From Bacteroidales bacterium (GTDB lineage: Bacteria; Bacteroidota; Bacteroidia; Bacteroidales; Lentimicrobiaceae), in NCBI GenBank assembly GCA_016705005.1, contig JADIZB010000008.1:62001-126000 (forward strand): 64,000 nt of DNA, read 5' to 3'. The notes beneath the pieces are model-generated. The model did not search any database. It saw nothing but the letters and a program-made list of their open reading frames with translations, and was not told the origin of the DNA. Numbering within the stretch: the first letter of the stretch is position 1; the number at the start of each line of letters is the position of its first letter. Shown piece by piece: positions 35,520 to 44,161 of the stretch. The position numbers were made by a program, and so were the translations under genes.

Positions 35520-36443
35520 TCAGACGATTTCATCTTTTTTTGGAAACATAACTGAGGCTATGATTGTCAGCAGGAGAATCCCGAAAATAACAGCCAGAGA
35601 CCAGGCGACCGGTAGTTTATAGTAACCACTGACCATCATTTTTGCACCGACAAAGGCAAGAATGATAGCAAGGCCGTATTTCAGGTAATAGAAATACCTT
35701 GTGATTCCTGCCAGGGCGAAATAAAGTGCCCTGAGACCCAGAATCGCAAAAACATTAGAGGTGAAAATGATAAAGGTATCCTTTGAGATGGCAAGGATAG
35801 CCGGAATGGAGTCGACTGCAAAAATCAGATCGGTAAACTCAACAACAATCAATACCACAAAAAGAGGTGTGGCAATAAGTTTTGAGTTCTCCCTGACAAA
35901 GAATTTCCCTCCCCGCATCTCCCTGGTAACAGGAAACACTTTTTTAAAGAGTCTTACCAGTATATTTTTTTCAGGTTCTACTTTAGCATCTCCGGGTGTT
36001 AGCATCTTTATCCCTGTAAATACCAGGAATGCGCCAAACACGTAGATGAGCCAGTGGAAACTGTTGAGCAGGGCTACTCCGGCGAAAATAAAGATCGCAC
36101 GCATGATCAGCGCCCCCAGGATTCCCCAGAAAAGTACCTTGTGCTGGTATTTTGGTTCTACATTGAAATATCCGAAAAGCAATAAAAAGACGAAGAGATT
36201 ATCGACACTCAGCGACTTCTCGATCAGGTAGCCGGCCAGGAATTCCAGGGCTTTAACCTTGCCCAGGTAGAGGTAAACAAAGTAGTTGAACACGAGTGCC
36301 AGTCCGATCCAGACTGCGCTCCAGATCAGGGCTTCCTTAATTTTTACCTCGTGTGATTTCCGGTGAAAAACGCCCAGATCGAGCGCCAGCATAAGAAAGA
36401 CAAAGACGAGGAAAGCGAGCCAGTGTATAAGGTGTATCTCCAT
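35520..36443 (-). CDS. TerC-family integral membrane protein
   Basis: 307 residues with about seven to eight transmembrane helices. Family signatures are present: LDLGVFHRK near residue 21, the loop GYLIEKSLSVDNLFVFLLLF and EFTDLIFAVDSIPAILAISKD, whose buried acidic residues are the metal-handling sites. TerC proteins export manganese or help metal-loading of exported enzymes; tellurite resistance is only one phenotype, and no other ter gene is here. There is no yybP-ykoY-type leader that I can see. Convergent with the GNAT gene. Confidence 0.93.
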   Translation of the reverse strand: MEIHLIHWLAFLVFVFLMLALDLGVFHRKSHEVKIKEALIWSAVWIGLALVFNYFVYLYLGKVKALEFLAGYLIEKSLSVDNLFVFLLLFGYFNVEPKYQHKVLFWGILGALIMRAIFIFAGVALLNSFHWLIYVFGAFLVFTGIKMLTPGDAKVEPEKNILVRLFKKVFPVTREMRGGKFFVRENSKLIATPLFVVLIVVEFTDLIFAVDSIPAILAISKDTFIIFTSNVFAILGLRALYFALAGITRYFYYLKYGLAIILAFVGAKMMVSGYYKLPVAWSLAVIFGILLLTIIASVMFPKKDEIV

Positions 36444-36781
36444 GAAATGAAATCAAATGTGAATGTAAAATCCGGATTTCCCCGCCAATCATTTATGACT
36501 TGCAGATTTTTCCGTAGAAAGATATTAAGACATGTGCAATTCCTTTGCACCATTCAGAATCAATAACCGCCACAGGAATTTCCTGCGGCGATTATCGATC
36601 AAAGTAACAAATATACTGCTGGATTAAATTCACTATCCATCAATGGCGGACAGACTTTATACCAACCTGCCCTGCGCCAGCGGGTAAACCGCAGGCAGGG
36701 CTTTTTTACCTGTCTGCCGACAGGCAGGCTTTTTACTTTTTACTTTTTACTTTTTACTTTGAGCTTTAAGCTTTAAGCTTC
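36444..36781. other. Gene-free stretch with hairpins and TTTTTAC repeats
   Basis: A near-palindrome CCGCCACAGGAA / TTTCCTGCGGCG sits near 36567-36590. From 36664 a GC-rich segment (GCCCTGCGCC, GCAGGCAGGGC, then TTTTTT) and CCTGTCTGCCGACAGGCAGGC follow, then TTTTTAC repeated four times and TTTAAGC repeated twice up to the peptidase stop. These could terminate the minus-strand transcript from 37459; the repeats resemble other recurring intergenic words in this window. Confidence 0.6.
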
Positions 36782-37459
36782 CTAATCCCTTCTCCCCATA
36801 AAAATCATAATGTAATAAAGAAGGGTAGCCAGTGAAGCGAGGGCTGCAACTACATAAGTATAAGCTGCCCAGCGCAGGGCTTCCTGTGCTTTGGGAAGGC
36901 TGGCGGTGGTGGTGATTCCGCTTCCGTCGAGCCAGGCAATGGCACGGCGGCTGGCATCAATCTCAACCGGCAGGGTGATAAAGCTGAACAGGGTGGTCAT
37001 CGCAAACAGGACAATACCTGCCAGCAACAATCCCGGGAAGGTATTTACCAGCAGAATTCCGGCAAGCAACACCCATTGTACCCAGTTGGAGGCAAAACTG
37101 ACCACGGGGACCAGCGATGAACGCATTTGCAGCCAGGCATAGGCATTGGCATGCTGAACAGCATGTCCGCATTCGTGGGCCGCAACCGCAGCAGCAGAAA
37201 TATTGCGCCCGTGGTAAACATCCGGACTGAGGTTAACCGTCTTGTTCTGTGGGTTATAATGGTCGGTGAGTTCACCCTGGACCGATACTATTTTCACATC
37301 AAAAACACCATTGTCACGGAGCATTCTCTCGGCAATCTCAGCCCCGCTGTATCCATTGTTGACCGGAATCTGGCTGAACTGTCTGAATTTTGACTTCAGA
37401 CGGGCACCGATGACCCAGCTCAGCAACATAAAGACTCCGAAAATGATTAAATATCCCAT
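36782..37459 (-). CDS. Membrane-bound neutral zinc metallopeptidase (YugP/Zn_peptidase_2)
   Basis: 225 residues from the ATG at 37459 (MGYLIIFGVFML); a longer version would add 16 residues with no membrane character. HECGH at residues 95-99 is the zinc-binding helix, preceded by DHYNPQNKTVNLSPD at 66-80, the conserved lead of the family. The first helix and two hydrophobic stretches after ~120 (LLAGILLVNTFPGLLLAGIVLF) anchor it. The ITLPVEIDASRRA segment after the helices holds the probable third ligand Glu. Role is unknown in general; homologues occur singly, as here. Confidence 0.9.
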   Translation of the reverse strand: MGYLIIFGVFMLLSWVIGARLKSKFRQFSQIPVNNGYSGAEIAERMLRDNGVFDVKIVSVQGELTDHYNPQNKTVNLSPDVYHGRNISAAAVAAHECGHAVQHANAYAWLQMRSSLVPVVSFASNWVQWVLLAGILLVNTFPGLLLAGIVLFAMTTLFSFITLPVEIDASRRAIAWLDGSGITTTASLPKAQEALRWAAYTYVVAALASLATLLYYIMIFMGRRD

Positions 37460-37743
37460 TTTGATCGTTTTTTTTAGTTTGTCAATATTCAACAAAAAGT
37501 CTGCCATAAGGATTGGTTGACAGAATGGCAGTATTTGAAGTTCAAAGTTTAAAGTTCAAAGCTCAAAGTTTATCTGCCTTAAGCTGGCTAACAGTCGGAA
37601 GTCGGAAGTCAGATATCAGAAGTCGGAAGTCTGAGAGTTGGTGTTTCCCTTCTCCTTGTCCCCCCTTCTCCTTGTCCCCTGGCTCATAGAAGCAGGAATT
37701 TCGTCCCTCGTCCCATTTTCCCGTCCCTTGTCCCATTTTCTTT
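37460..37743. repeat. Low-complexity word repeats between two minus-strand genes
   Basis: The sequence is built of short tandem words: AAAGTTCAAAG/TTCAAAGTTTA variants (37536-37570), GTCGGAAGTC three times (37594-37630), CCTTCTCCTTGTCCCC twice (37647-37680) and CGTCCC(T)TGTCCCATTTTC twice (37701-37741). No ORF is supported. This type of repeat is common to the intergenic spaces from 36.4 to 45.7 kb. Confidence 0.7.
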
Positions 37744-38277
37744 TTAAATAACCGGTTCAATCGAAGGATCGTGCCAGCTTGCGTACATGGTGTAGCTTTT
37801 GGAAATGCGGTTTACCTGTCCTTCGAGCAGTTTGGTGTCGATGGATTTGATTTTTTTGGCAGGAACCCCGGCATACACGCTTCCCGATTCAACCAGGGTG
37901 CCCTGAGAAACCACGGCACCGGCCGCGATGATGGAGTTGCTTTCAACCACCACGCCATCCATCACTATGGCCCCCATGCCGATCAGCACATTGTCGTGAA
38001 TGGTGCAACCATGTACGATGGCATTGTGGGCAATCGAAACATTGTTGCCAATGTTTACCGGGGCTTTCTGGTAGGTGCAGTGAATGATGGCCCCATCCTG
38101 GATATTGACATTGTTGCCGATCTTTATGTAATGCACATCCCCGCGTACCACCGCGTTAAACCAAACACTGCAGTTGTCGCCCATCTCAACTTCTCCGACA
38201 ATGGTTGCATTCTCGGCGAAATAGCAGTTTTTCCCGATTTTCGGGTGGATCCCTTTTACATCTCTGATTAGTGCCAT
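37744..38277 (-). CDS. Gamma-carbonic-anhydrase-like hexapeptide-repeat protein
   Basis: 177 residues, left-handed beta-helix. The repeats run from GKNCYFAENATIVGEVEMGDN through VRGDVHYIKIGNNVNIQDGAIIH and NVSIAHNAIVHGCTIHDNVLIGMGAIVMDGVVV. The three metal-binding His expected in gamma-class carbonic anhydrases (H in GAIIH, AHNAIVHGC) are in place. The family (YrdA/CaiE/PaaY type) includes true carbonic anhydrases and inactive relatives. No operon partner is evident. The ATG lies beside a T-run and the start is the only in-frame option matching the family. Confidence 0.9.
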   Translation of the reverse strand: MALIRDVKGIHPKIGKNCYFAENATIVGEVEMGDNCSVWFNAVVRGDVHYIKIGNNVNIQDGAIIHCTYQKAPVNIGNNVSIAHNAIVHGCTIHDNVLIGMGAIVMDGVVVESNSIIAAGAVVSQGTLVESGSVYAGVPAKKIKSIDTKLLEGQVNRISKSYTMYASWHDPSIEPVI

Positions 38278-38587
38278 TTTTTTTTCTCTTATGTTGGTTT
38301 GTTTTTTCCGATATTTATTAGTGTGAAGGAGTGACGGAGAGAGGGAGCGAGGGAGAGCTGGGAGACAATGTGCAGAAAATAAAGTGAGATGGAGAAAGGG
38401 TGATTCAATACTCTTTCAAACCTTTCCGGCATTCCATTCTTCCAAAATCCCAATTTCCCATTCCTGACGTTCAACGTCCAACATCCATGCTAACCTATCT
38501 TTTAGAACACTTATAACCAGGTTATTGACAGATCGCTGAAGTCGCTTTCTTTCACTCTATTGCCTGGTCGCCCCCTCACTCCATCGC
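38278..38587. repeat. Gene-free repeat-word stretch
   Basis: 310 bases without a supportable ORF. It contains GAGTGACGGAGAGAGGGAGC-type purine words (38331-38358), GACGTTCAACGTCCAAC (38465-38482), and near the nadB end the words TCGCTTTCTTTCACTC and ATCGCTTAGTTCGCACTC, which recur at 40.4-40.6, 42.2 and 43.7 kb. Confidence 0.65.
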
Positions 38588-40171
38588 TTAGTTCGCACTC
38601 TCGGTCTTGTATTGCTTCGGGTAATCGATGCTGTGATGCAACCCCCTGCTTTCTTTCCGTTCCATGGCCATCTGAATGATCAGGCCGGCAACGGTGATCA
38701 TATTGCGGAGTTCGCATATTTTCTCAGTCAGTACTGATTTTTCATACAGATCTTCGGTTTCCTCCTGCAGAATCTGCAGCCTGTCATACGCACGTTTAAG
38801 CCTCAGGTTTGACCTGACAATACCAACATAGTTGGTCATAATGCCCTGCAGTTCCTTCAGCGACTGGGTAATCAGGATCATTTCCTCGTTGAACACGGTG
38901 CCGGAGGCGTTCCAGTCAGGGATTTCATTCATAAACTGCAGGCTTTTGGCCAGCGGTACTGCATCAAGCGCGGCCCGGTGCGAAAACACCAATGATTCGA
39001 GCAGTGAATTGGAGGCAAGGCGGTTGGCTCCGTGCAGACCGGTGGAGGCGCATTCACCGGAAGCGTAAAGATTCCTGATTTTGCAACGGCCATAAGCATC
39101 CACCTTGATTCCCCCGCAGGTATAATGTGCCGCGGGAACAACCGGGATCATCACTTTGGTCATGTCGATGCCGATGCTGAGACATTTGGCATAAATGGCC
39201 GGAAAATGGTTCAGGATCACCTGCATTTCAAGGTGGCGGGCATCAAGGCACACGAAATCGTCTCCGCTGATTTTCAGTTCATTGTCGATGGCCCGGGCGA
39301 CAATATCACGGGGAGCCAGCGAGAGCCTTGCATCGTATTTCTGCATAAACTCCTTCCCCTGGCGTGTTTTCAGTATTGCCCCGGAGCCCCTGAGTGCTTC
39401 GGTAATCAGGAAGGAGGGTTTCTCGGCCGGGTTGTAGAGCGATGTCGGATGGAACTGGATAAACTCCATTTTCTCAATATCACCGTTTGCCCGTCTGACC
39501 ATGGCAATGCCATCGCCGGTGGCTACCGGAGGGTTGGTGGTGGTGGCATACACGTTGCCTGCCCCGCCGGTGGCAATCATCGTTGTTTTGGCCAGAATGG
39601 TAATGATGTGGTGGTTCGATTTGTTCAGCACGTAGGCTCCGTAGCAGGTAATGCTGTTATTGTCCGGACTCGTTCCGTTTTCAAAATGGTGTTCGGTAAT
39701 GATATCGACGGCAAAATGGTTTTCGAGGATTTCGATGTTTTTATTCTCCTTCACCCTTTGAAGCAGGCTGTTTTCAATTTCGGCCCCGGTCTGGTCCTTG
39801 TGGTGCAGTACCCTGAATTCTGAATGGCCGCCTTCCTTGGCAAGGTCATATTTCCCAGTCGGATTTTTATCAAATGCCACGCCCCATTCCACAAGCTCTT
39901 TCACCCGATCGGTGGATTCGGTAATGGTGATGCGTACAATTTCGGGGTCACTCAGTTCGTCACCGGCAATCATGGTATCGCGGATGTGCTTTTCGTAGGT
40001 ATCGGGTGTGTACATCACGGCGGCGATACCGCCCTGGGCATATCGGGTGGCGCTTTCCTGGGCTTCGCTCTTTGTAACGATGCATACCTTGCCATGGGCC
40101 GATACTTTCAGGGCATAACTGAGGCCGGCGATACCGGTACCAATCACAAGGAAATCAACTTTTTTTCGCAT
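38588..40171 (-). CDS. nadB: L-aspartate oxidase NadB
   Basis: 527 residues. NadB oxidises L-aspartate to iminoaspartate with FAD, the first step of de novo NAD synthesis in the cytoplasm. The dinucleotide motif GTGIAG is at residues 11-16; SATRYAQGGIAAVM (about 42-55) and HTYKGV-like substrate regions follow, with the flavoprotein C-terminal signature IRNLYASGECASTGLHGANRLASNSLLE. Fumarate or oxygen may reoxidise it; this is not decided by sequence. No nadA or nadC is adjacent. A -7-like TAATTTTG (minus strand, 40195-40202) lies 24 bases upstream of the ATG. The last few residues run into a repeat-word region. Confidence 0.95.
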   Translation of the reverse strand: MRKKVDFLVIGTGIAGLSYALKVSAHGKVCIVTKSEAQESATRYAQGGIAAVMYTPDTYEKHIRDTMIAGDELSDPEIVRITITESTDRVKELVEWGVAFDKNPTGKYDLAKEGGHSEFRVLHHKDQTGAEIENSLLQRVKENKNIEILENHFAVDIITEHHFENGTSPDNNSITCYGAYVLNKSNHHIITILAKTTMIATGGAGNVYATTTNPPVATGDGIAMVRRANGDIEKMEFIQFHPTSLYNPAEKPSFLITEALRGSGAILKTRQGKEFMQKYDARLSLAPRDIVARAIDNELKISGDDFVCLDARHLEMQVILNHFPAIYAKCLSIGIDMTKVMIPVVPAAHYTCGGIKVDAYGRCKIRNLYASGECASTGLHGANRLASNSLLESLVFSHRAALDAVPLAKSLQFMNEIPDWNASGTVFNEEMILITQSLKELQGIMTNYVGIVRSNLRLKRAYDRLQILQEETEDLYEKSVLTEKICELRNMITVAGLIIQMAMERKESRGLHHSIDYPKQYKTESAN

Positions 40172-40943
40172 GTTCCGCGCAGAATTTCAGACTTCAAAAT
40201 TAACCCAAATAAATCAATTGAAGGTGTTTTGCAGAGAGGGTTTTTATGCCACCAAAGCACGAAGGCACAAAGTACCACAAATTTTATTTTCCGCTCTTCC
40301 TCACACAAACGGGCTCTGCCCGGGTTTTATATTAAGGCAGGCTCTGCCTGAAAATCTTTTTATGCCACCAGGAATTATAATTATGACCACGGATGAATAC
40401 ATTCAATCCGTGCTCTTTCGCTCCCTCGCCTTTTTTCGCTTGGTTCGCCTTCTTTCGCTTCCTCGCAAAATAAAAAACAGATAACGCGGATTAAACAGAT
40501 GACCACGGATAAATTCGTTATAGTCACTTTTTTCTCGCTTAAGTCGCGCTCTTTCGCTCCCTCGCTCAGTCACTCCCTCTCTGTCGCTTGACGTCCAGTC
40601 CCCAACTCCAAACACGCGAAGCGCATTGAACCCTTCCCCGCTCTACTCTAAACCCAAAACTAAGACGGTGCGATCTTCATAGGCCGTCAGGTATGGAAAT
40701 GTCTGTTAATGTTTTAAGAAAATTGAATTTATAGCCTGAAAATAAAAAATTTATGCAGAAGCCTGTAGGTGGATATGATAAAAGCTTTATGTTTACCCGC
40801 CAGAATGATACCGTATGAATATCTGCCATACAATAGCCTGGCTGAAATCAGGGCATATTATAGCAATATATAAGGAGTTGATTCTTAATCATGTAAACAC
40901 ATAACAACCTAAAATAATTATTATAATCTTTAAATTTAATCCA
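40172..40943. repeat. Long gene-free stretch with recurring intergenic words and hairpins
   Basis: 770 bases with no supportable gene. Recurring pieces are GCCACCAAAGCACGAAGGCACAAAG (40248-40272, cut here to its type), two hairpins GGGCTCTGCCC (~40310) and GCAGGCTCTGCCTG (~40339), GACCACGGATGAATAC and GATGACCACGGATAAATTC words (~40383 and ~40498), CTCTTTCGCTCCCTCGC words (40411-40590) and CGCGAAGCGCATTGAAC (~40615). From 40650 on it becomes ordinary AT-rich leader DNA before the next gene. Confidence 0.65.
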
Positions 40944-41972
40944 ATGAAAACAAGGACCGCAAACAGTCTGATGATTATTCTTCTCGGATTTGCTTCAATG
41001 ACAATATTATCTGATTGTACAAAGGACACGGAAGTTATCAAGGAGCCAACAATTCCTGTTGTAACGACTAAAGCCGCAACGGATATAACACAATTTTCTG
41101 CACTTTGTGGTGGAGTGTTAACATCTGATGGAGGATCACTTATTAGCATGAGGGGAGTTTGCTGGGGCATCAATCCGAACCCGGACATTGACGGGGATAA
41201 AATTTATGATCAAACCGGAACAGAAGATTTTACCTGTAATATAACCGATCTGACACCTGATAAAACATATTTTGTCAGGGCCTTTGCCATCAGTATTGCA
41301 GGGGTAGGATATGGTGATGAAATTTCTTTCAGGACAGAAGCTATACCAAACGATGGAATTATATTTAATTCTGAGATAACCTATGGAACTATGACTGATA
41401 TTGATGGCAATGTTTATAAGACTGTCACCATCGGTACACAAACCTGGATGGCCGAAAACCTGAGAGTTACAAAATACAACGATAGAACACCCATTCCAGA
41501 AGTAACTGACAGCATTGCATGGGATGCTTTAACAACAGGGGCGTATTGCAACCAAAATAATAACAATGATAATACACTGATATTTGGCAGACTCTATAAC
41601 TGGTATGCTGTGAATACAGGACTGTTATGTCCCGCCGGCTGGCACATTCCCAGTCAGGATGAATGGGAGGTTTTGGTAGATTATCTGGGCGGGCAGTCTG
41701 ATGCCGGCGGAAAATTAAAGGAGATCAGTTACAATCATTGGAGTAACCCCAACACAGGTGCAACAAATGAATCGGGTTTTACGGCTCTTCCGGGTGGAAG
41801 CCGGTATCTCTCAGAGTATGATTTCGATGGCAGAACAGGCGTTTGGTGGAGTACTGATGAGAGACTATCTATTTACGGTGATGTTTGCCTGATCAATGCA
41901 ATCAGCGGTGCTGCCTATTATGAGTTTTGGGATAAGGAGTCCGGGCTTTCAGTGCGTTGCGTTAAGGACTGA
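40944..41972 (+). CDS. FISUMP-domain surface lipoprotein
   Basis: 342 residues. The N-terminus is a lipoprotein signal with lipobox ILSDC (Cys ~28). Residues ~35-130 form a fibronectin-like domain (PVVTTKAATDITQFSALCGG, DLTPDKTYFVRAFAIS). The rest is the 'Fibrobacter succinogenes major paralogous' domain: DIDGNVYKTVTIGTQTWMAENL, LFGRLYNWYAV, CPAGWHIPSQDEWEVL, and the ending GLSVRCVKD. The domain is abundant in Bacteroidota and Fibrobacterota outer surfaces; function is unknown, perhaps adhesive. It sits among repeat-rich intergenic DNA as a lone gene. Confidence 0.9.
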   Translation: MKTRTANSLMIILLGFASMTILSDCTKDTEVIKEPTIPVVTTKAATDITQFSALCGGVLTSDGGSLISMRGVCWGINPNPDIDGDKIYDQTGTEDFTCNITDLTPDKTYFVRAFAISIAGVGYGDEISFRTEAIPNDGIIFNSEITYGTMTDIDGNVYKTVTIGTQTWMAENLRVTKYNDRTPIPEVTDSIAWDALTTGAYCNQNNNNDNTLIFGRLYNWYAVNTGLLCPAGWHIPSQDEWEVLVDYLGGQSDAGGKLKEISYNHWSNPNTGATNESGFTALPGGSRYLSEYDFDGRTGVWWSTDERLSIYGDVCLINAISGAAYYEFWDKESGLSVRCVKD

Positions 41973-42145
41973 GGTGTGTCTTGACCGAAAGACGTTTCAT
42001 GGTGGCTACCATGAAACGCAGAACCTGTGAATTTCATGATGAAGGTTGAAATGTGAAGAAACAGGAATAAGTATGAAATGGAACACTGAAAACACGCCCG
42101 GTTGCCTGCCTACTGCTGGTAAACCAGCCATCAGGAATTAACGGT
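41973..42145. other. Spacer before duplicated module copy A
   Basis: A hairpin of GTTTCATGGT / ACCATGAAAC (41993-42002 with 42007-42016) immediately after the FISUMP gene is probably its terminator. No gene is visible. Confidence 0.55.
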
Positions 42146-42600
42146 TGACCACGGATGGATGCGGTCAATTCGCGCTCTTTCGCTTAGTTCGCTTTCTTTC
42201 GCTTAAGTCGCCATGCATGTGGTGAGTGTCATGTACTGAGCGACTTGTGGTGCAGTCGGGCCAGGTCGAACCTGTTGGTGAGCTTGTCGAACCATCGCTC
42301 CCTCGCCCTTTTTTCGCCCCCTCGCTCCCTCACCATCTTTCTCTCCCTCACAAATTGGAACACAGATGACACGGATTATCCCTGCTGGAATCTGCTTTCT
42401 GCTAAATGCTGAAAACAGAATATTTTGTTCGATAAACCCGATTTTAACATTTTTCAATGAACCGGGACTGTATTTTTATCCCAATAGCTGAGAGGGTTAA
42501 CTTTGTTTTTTTCAGGATCGGAGTAGGGGTAAAACGAATTTTGGTTGTCTTATATATGAATCTCTTGAATATAAATCGCATAGACTCTGTAAATCGGTTA
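42146..42600 (+). repeat. Duplicated upstream module, copy A
   Basis: This block and 43633-44070 are two copies of one module, each placed just upstream of a different T9SS gene. Bases 42146-42304 match 43633-43791 with two mismatches in 159. The remaining ~295 bases are clearly homologous but diverged: shared landmarks are CAAATTGGAACAC, GATTATCCCTG, GCTGAAAACAG, ATATTTTGTTC, CGATTTTA, CGGGACTGT, GATCGGA and TTGTCTTATAT. The near-identical part contains GTCGAACC twice and the word family CTTTCGCTTAGTTCGC. Confidence 0.85.
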
Positions 42601-42622
42601 ACAGGCAATAAAAAAGAAAGCT

Positions 42623-43483
42623 ATGAAAAAATATTTTATTCTTATTATTGGAATTTTTATTCCATTTTTTGCTACTTCTCAAGATTGGATTTATTATATT
42701 GATAATAGTTTACGTGATTATTTATTTGATACTGGCTCTTTCTGGGTTTATGAGAAAGCCGATTCTACAAATGTTATTGACAGCCTGGTTCAAACAGACC
42801 TTGTTCATGGAATTTTTGTAGTACCACCAGGTGATATGAATATAGAATATTATCATGCATTATACGACAGTAAAACATTAAATTATCAGACCTGGGATGA
42901 ATATCACCATACTCTAATATTTAAAGAGGGCGTTGCTTGGCAGTTTGATGGGCAATGTATTTTTATTTCAAGATATGAAATTGGGGACAATTCACATGGA
43001 GCTGAAATCATTGATACATTAAATACTTTCGTATTAAATAATTTCGAGTTTAACCATGTAACTAAAATGTTGATAATGAATAATGAATTTGAAAATGATA
43101 ATCCGACTATTTATTACTACGCAAGAGGAGTAGGAATGATTAGAAAAGAAGTATTTTCCGATGATACTACCCATTTACAGGAGGTATGGAATATTAAAAA
43201 TTGGCAGGTTAATCCAATTGTCAGTTCGATTGAAGAATTGGAAATTGTAAACAAAATATCAGCCTTTCCTAACCCCACAGAAAGATACATTCATTTAAGT
43301 TTAAAGCAGGATGATATCTTCAGTAAATTAACTTTATATGATTTTATGGGTAAAAATGTTTATGAAAGCAGAATTTTAAACAAGGAAATAGATTTGGATT
43401 TAAGCAATTACTTTAATGGAATCTATATAATCGTCATCGACGGTAAAAGCATGAGGAAAAGTTTGATAATCCATAAGTATTAA
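42623..43483 (+). CDS. AT-rich secreted protein with T9SS sorting domain
   Basis: 286 residues. A signal peptide (MKKYFILIIGIFIPFFATSQ) is followed by an acidic, Tyr-rich domain (DSLVQTDLVHGIFVVPPGDM, YHALYDSKTLNYQTWDEYHH) that I do not recognise. Residues ~210-286 are a type A T9SS sorting domain (AFPNPTERYIHLSL, LTLYDFMGKNVYES, YFNGIYIIVIDGKS). The coding sequence is visibly more AT-rich than its neighbours, with Ile, Asn and Lys codons ending in A or T, suggesting separate origin. Upstream copy A of the duplicated module supplies its leader. Probably surface-exposed or released. Confidence 0.75.
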   Translation: MKKYFILIIGIFIPFFATSQDWIYYIDNSLRDYLFDTGSFWVYEKADSTNVIDSLVQTDLVHGIFVVPPGDMNIEYYHALYDSKTLNYQTWDEYHHTLIFKEGVAWQFDGQCIFISRYEIGDNSHGAEIIDTLNTFVLNNFEFNHVTKMLIMNNEFENDNPTIYYYARGVGMIRKEVFSDDTTHLQEVWNIKNWQVNPIVSSIEELEIVNKISAFPNPTERYIHLSLKQDDIFSKLTLYDFMGKNVYESRILNKEIDLDLSNYFNGIYIIVIDGKSMRKSLIIHKY

Positions 43484-43632
43484 CGCCAGTTAACCGGGCT
43501 AAACGCTATCCAGGCCAGCGCTCGCCCCCCGACGAGTGCCATGAACATCGATATGAATTCATTTCCTCATTCACACGACAGATTAGAACACAGATGACAC
43601 GCCTGCCTGCCTGCTGGCAGGAATTGAGCGGA
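43484..43632. other. Spacer before duplicated module copy B
   Basis: No gene. It contains AACACAGATGACACGCCTGCCTGCC-like text (43586 onward) whose first half matches a word inside copy A, and the hairpin CCTGCCTGC / GGCAGG (~43602-43620). Confidence 0.5.
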
Positions 43633-44070
43633 TGACCACAGATGAATGCGGTCAATTCGCGCTCTTTCGCTTAGTTCGCTTTCTTTCGCTTAAGTCGCCA
43701 TGCATGTGGTGAGTGTCATGTACTGAGCGACTTGTGGTGCAGTCGGGCCAGGTCGAACCTGTTGGTGAGCTTGTCGAACCATCGCTCCCTCTCTCCCTCT
43801 CCATCTTTCCATTCATCACAAATTGGAACACGAATGACAAGGATTATCCCTGTTGTAATCTACTTTTTGATTTATGCTGAAAACAGGATATTTTGTTCAA
43901 CAAACACGATTTTAGCATTTATCGTTGAATCGGGACTGTCATTTTATCTCAACAGACAGACAGTGTTTAATTTTGTTTTTTTTATGATCGGAATAGGGGT
44001 AAAGGGAATTTTAATTGTCTTATATAAAACACTTTTGATATTAATTCGCATATACGATATAGGTTGGTAA
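43633..44070 (+). repeat. Duplicated upstream module, copy B
   Basis: Second copy of the module described at 42146-42600, 1,487 bases downstream in the same orientation. Bases 43633-43791 are the nearly identical part; 43792-44070 are the diverged part with the same order of landmarks. It precedes the Ycf48-like T9SS gene at 44162. Confidence 0.85.
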
Positions 44071-44161
44071 GATTTATAAGTTAATTTGTTTACACTTTGT
44101 TAATGAATAAAATAACCGTTAATCTGCTTAATTTATTACTAATTATTATTAAAATTTTGTA

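Noticed and set aside
36444..36600. Manganese (yybP-ykoY) riboswitch in front of terC
   Set aside because: The leader of terC (minus strand, upstream of 36443) shows none of the conserved loop bases I would expect; only an unrelated near-palindrome is present.
37771..38271. Long plus-strand reading frame opposite the hexapeptide-repeat protein
   Set aside because: It is the antisense shadow of 37744-38277; its His/Val/Gly-rich pattern arises from the repeats of the real gene and it has no family character.
39032..39823. 263-codon plus-strand open frame opposite nadB
   Set aside because: Antisense to the well-supported nadB frame; no recognisable motif and nadB is intact over this range.
42146..43791. 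CRISPR array from the repeated 42/43-kb words
   Set aside because: Only two long copies with a whole gene between them and irregular short words; no regular repeat-spacer pattern and no cas gene.
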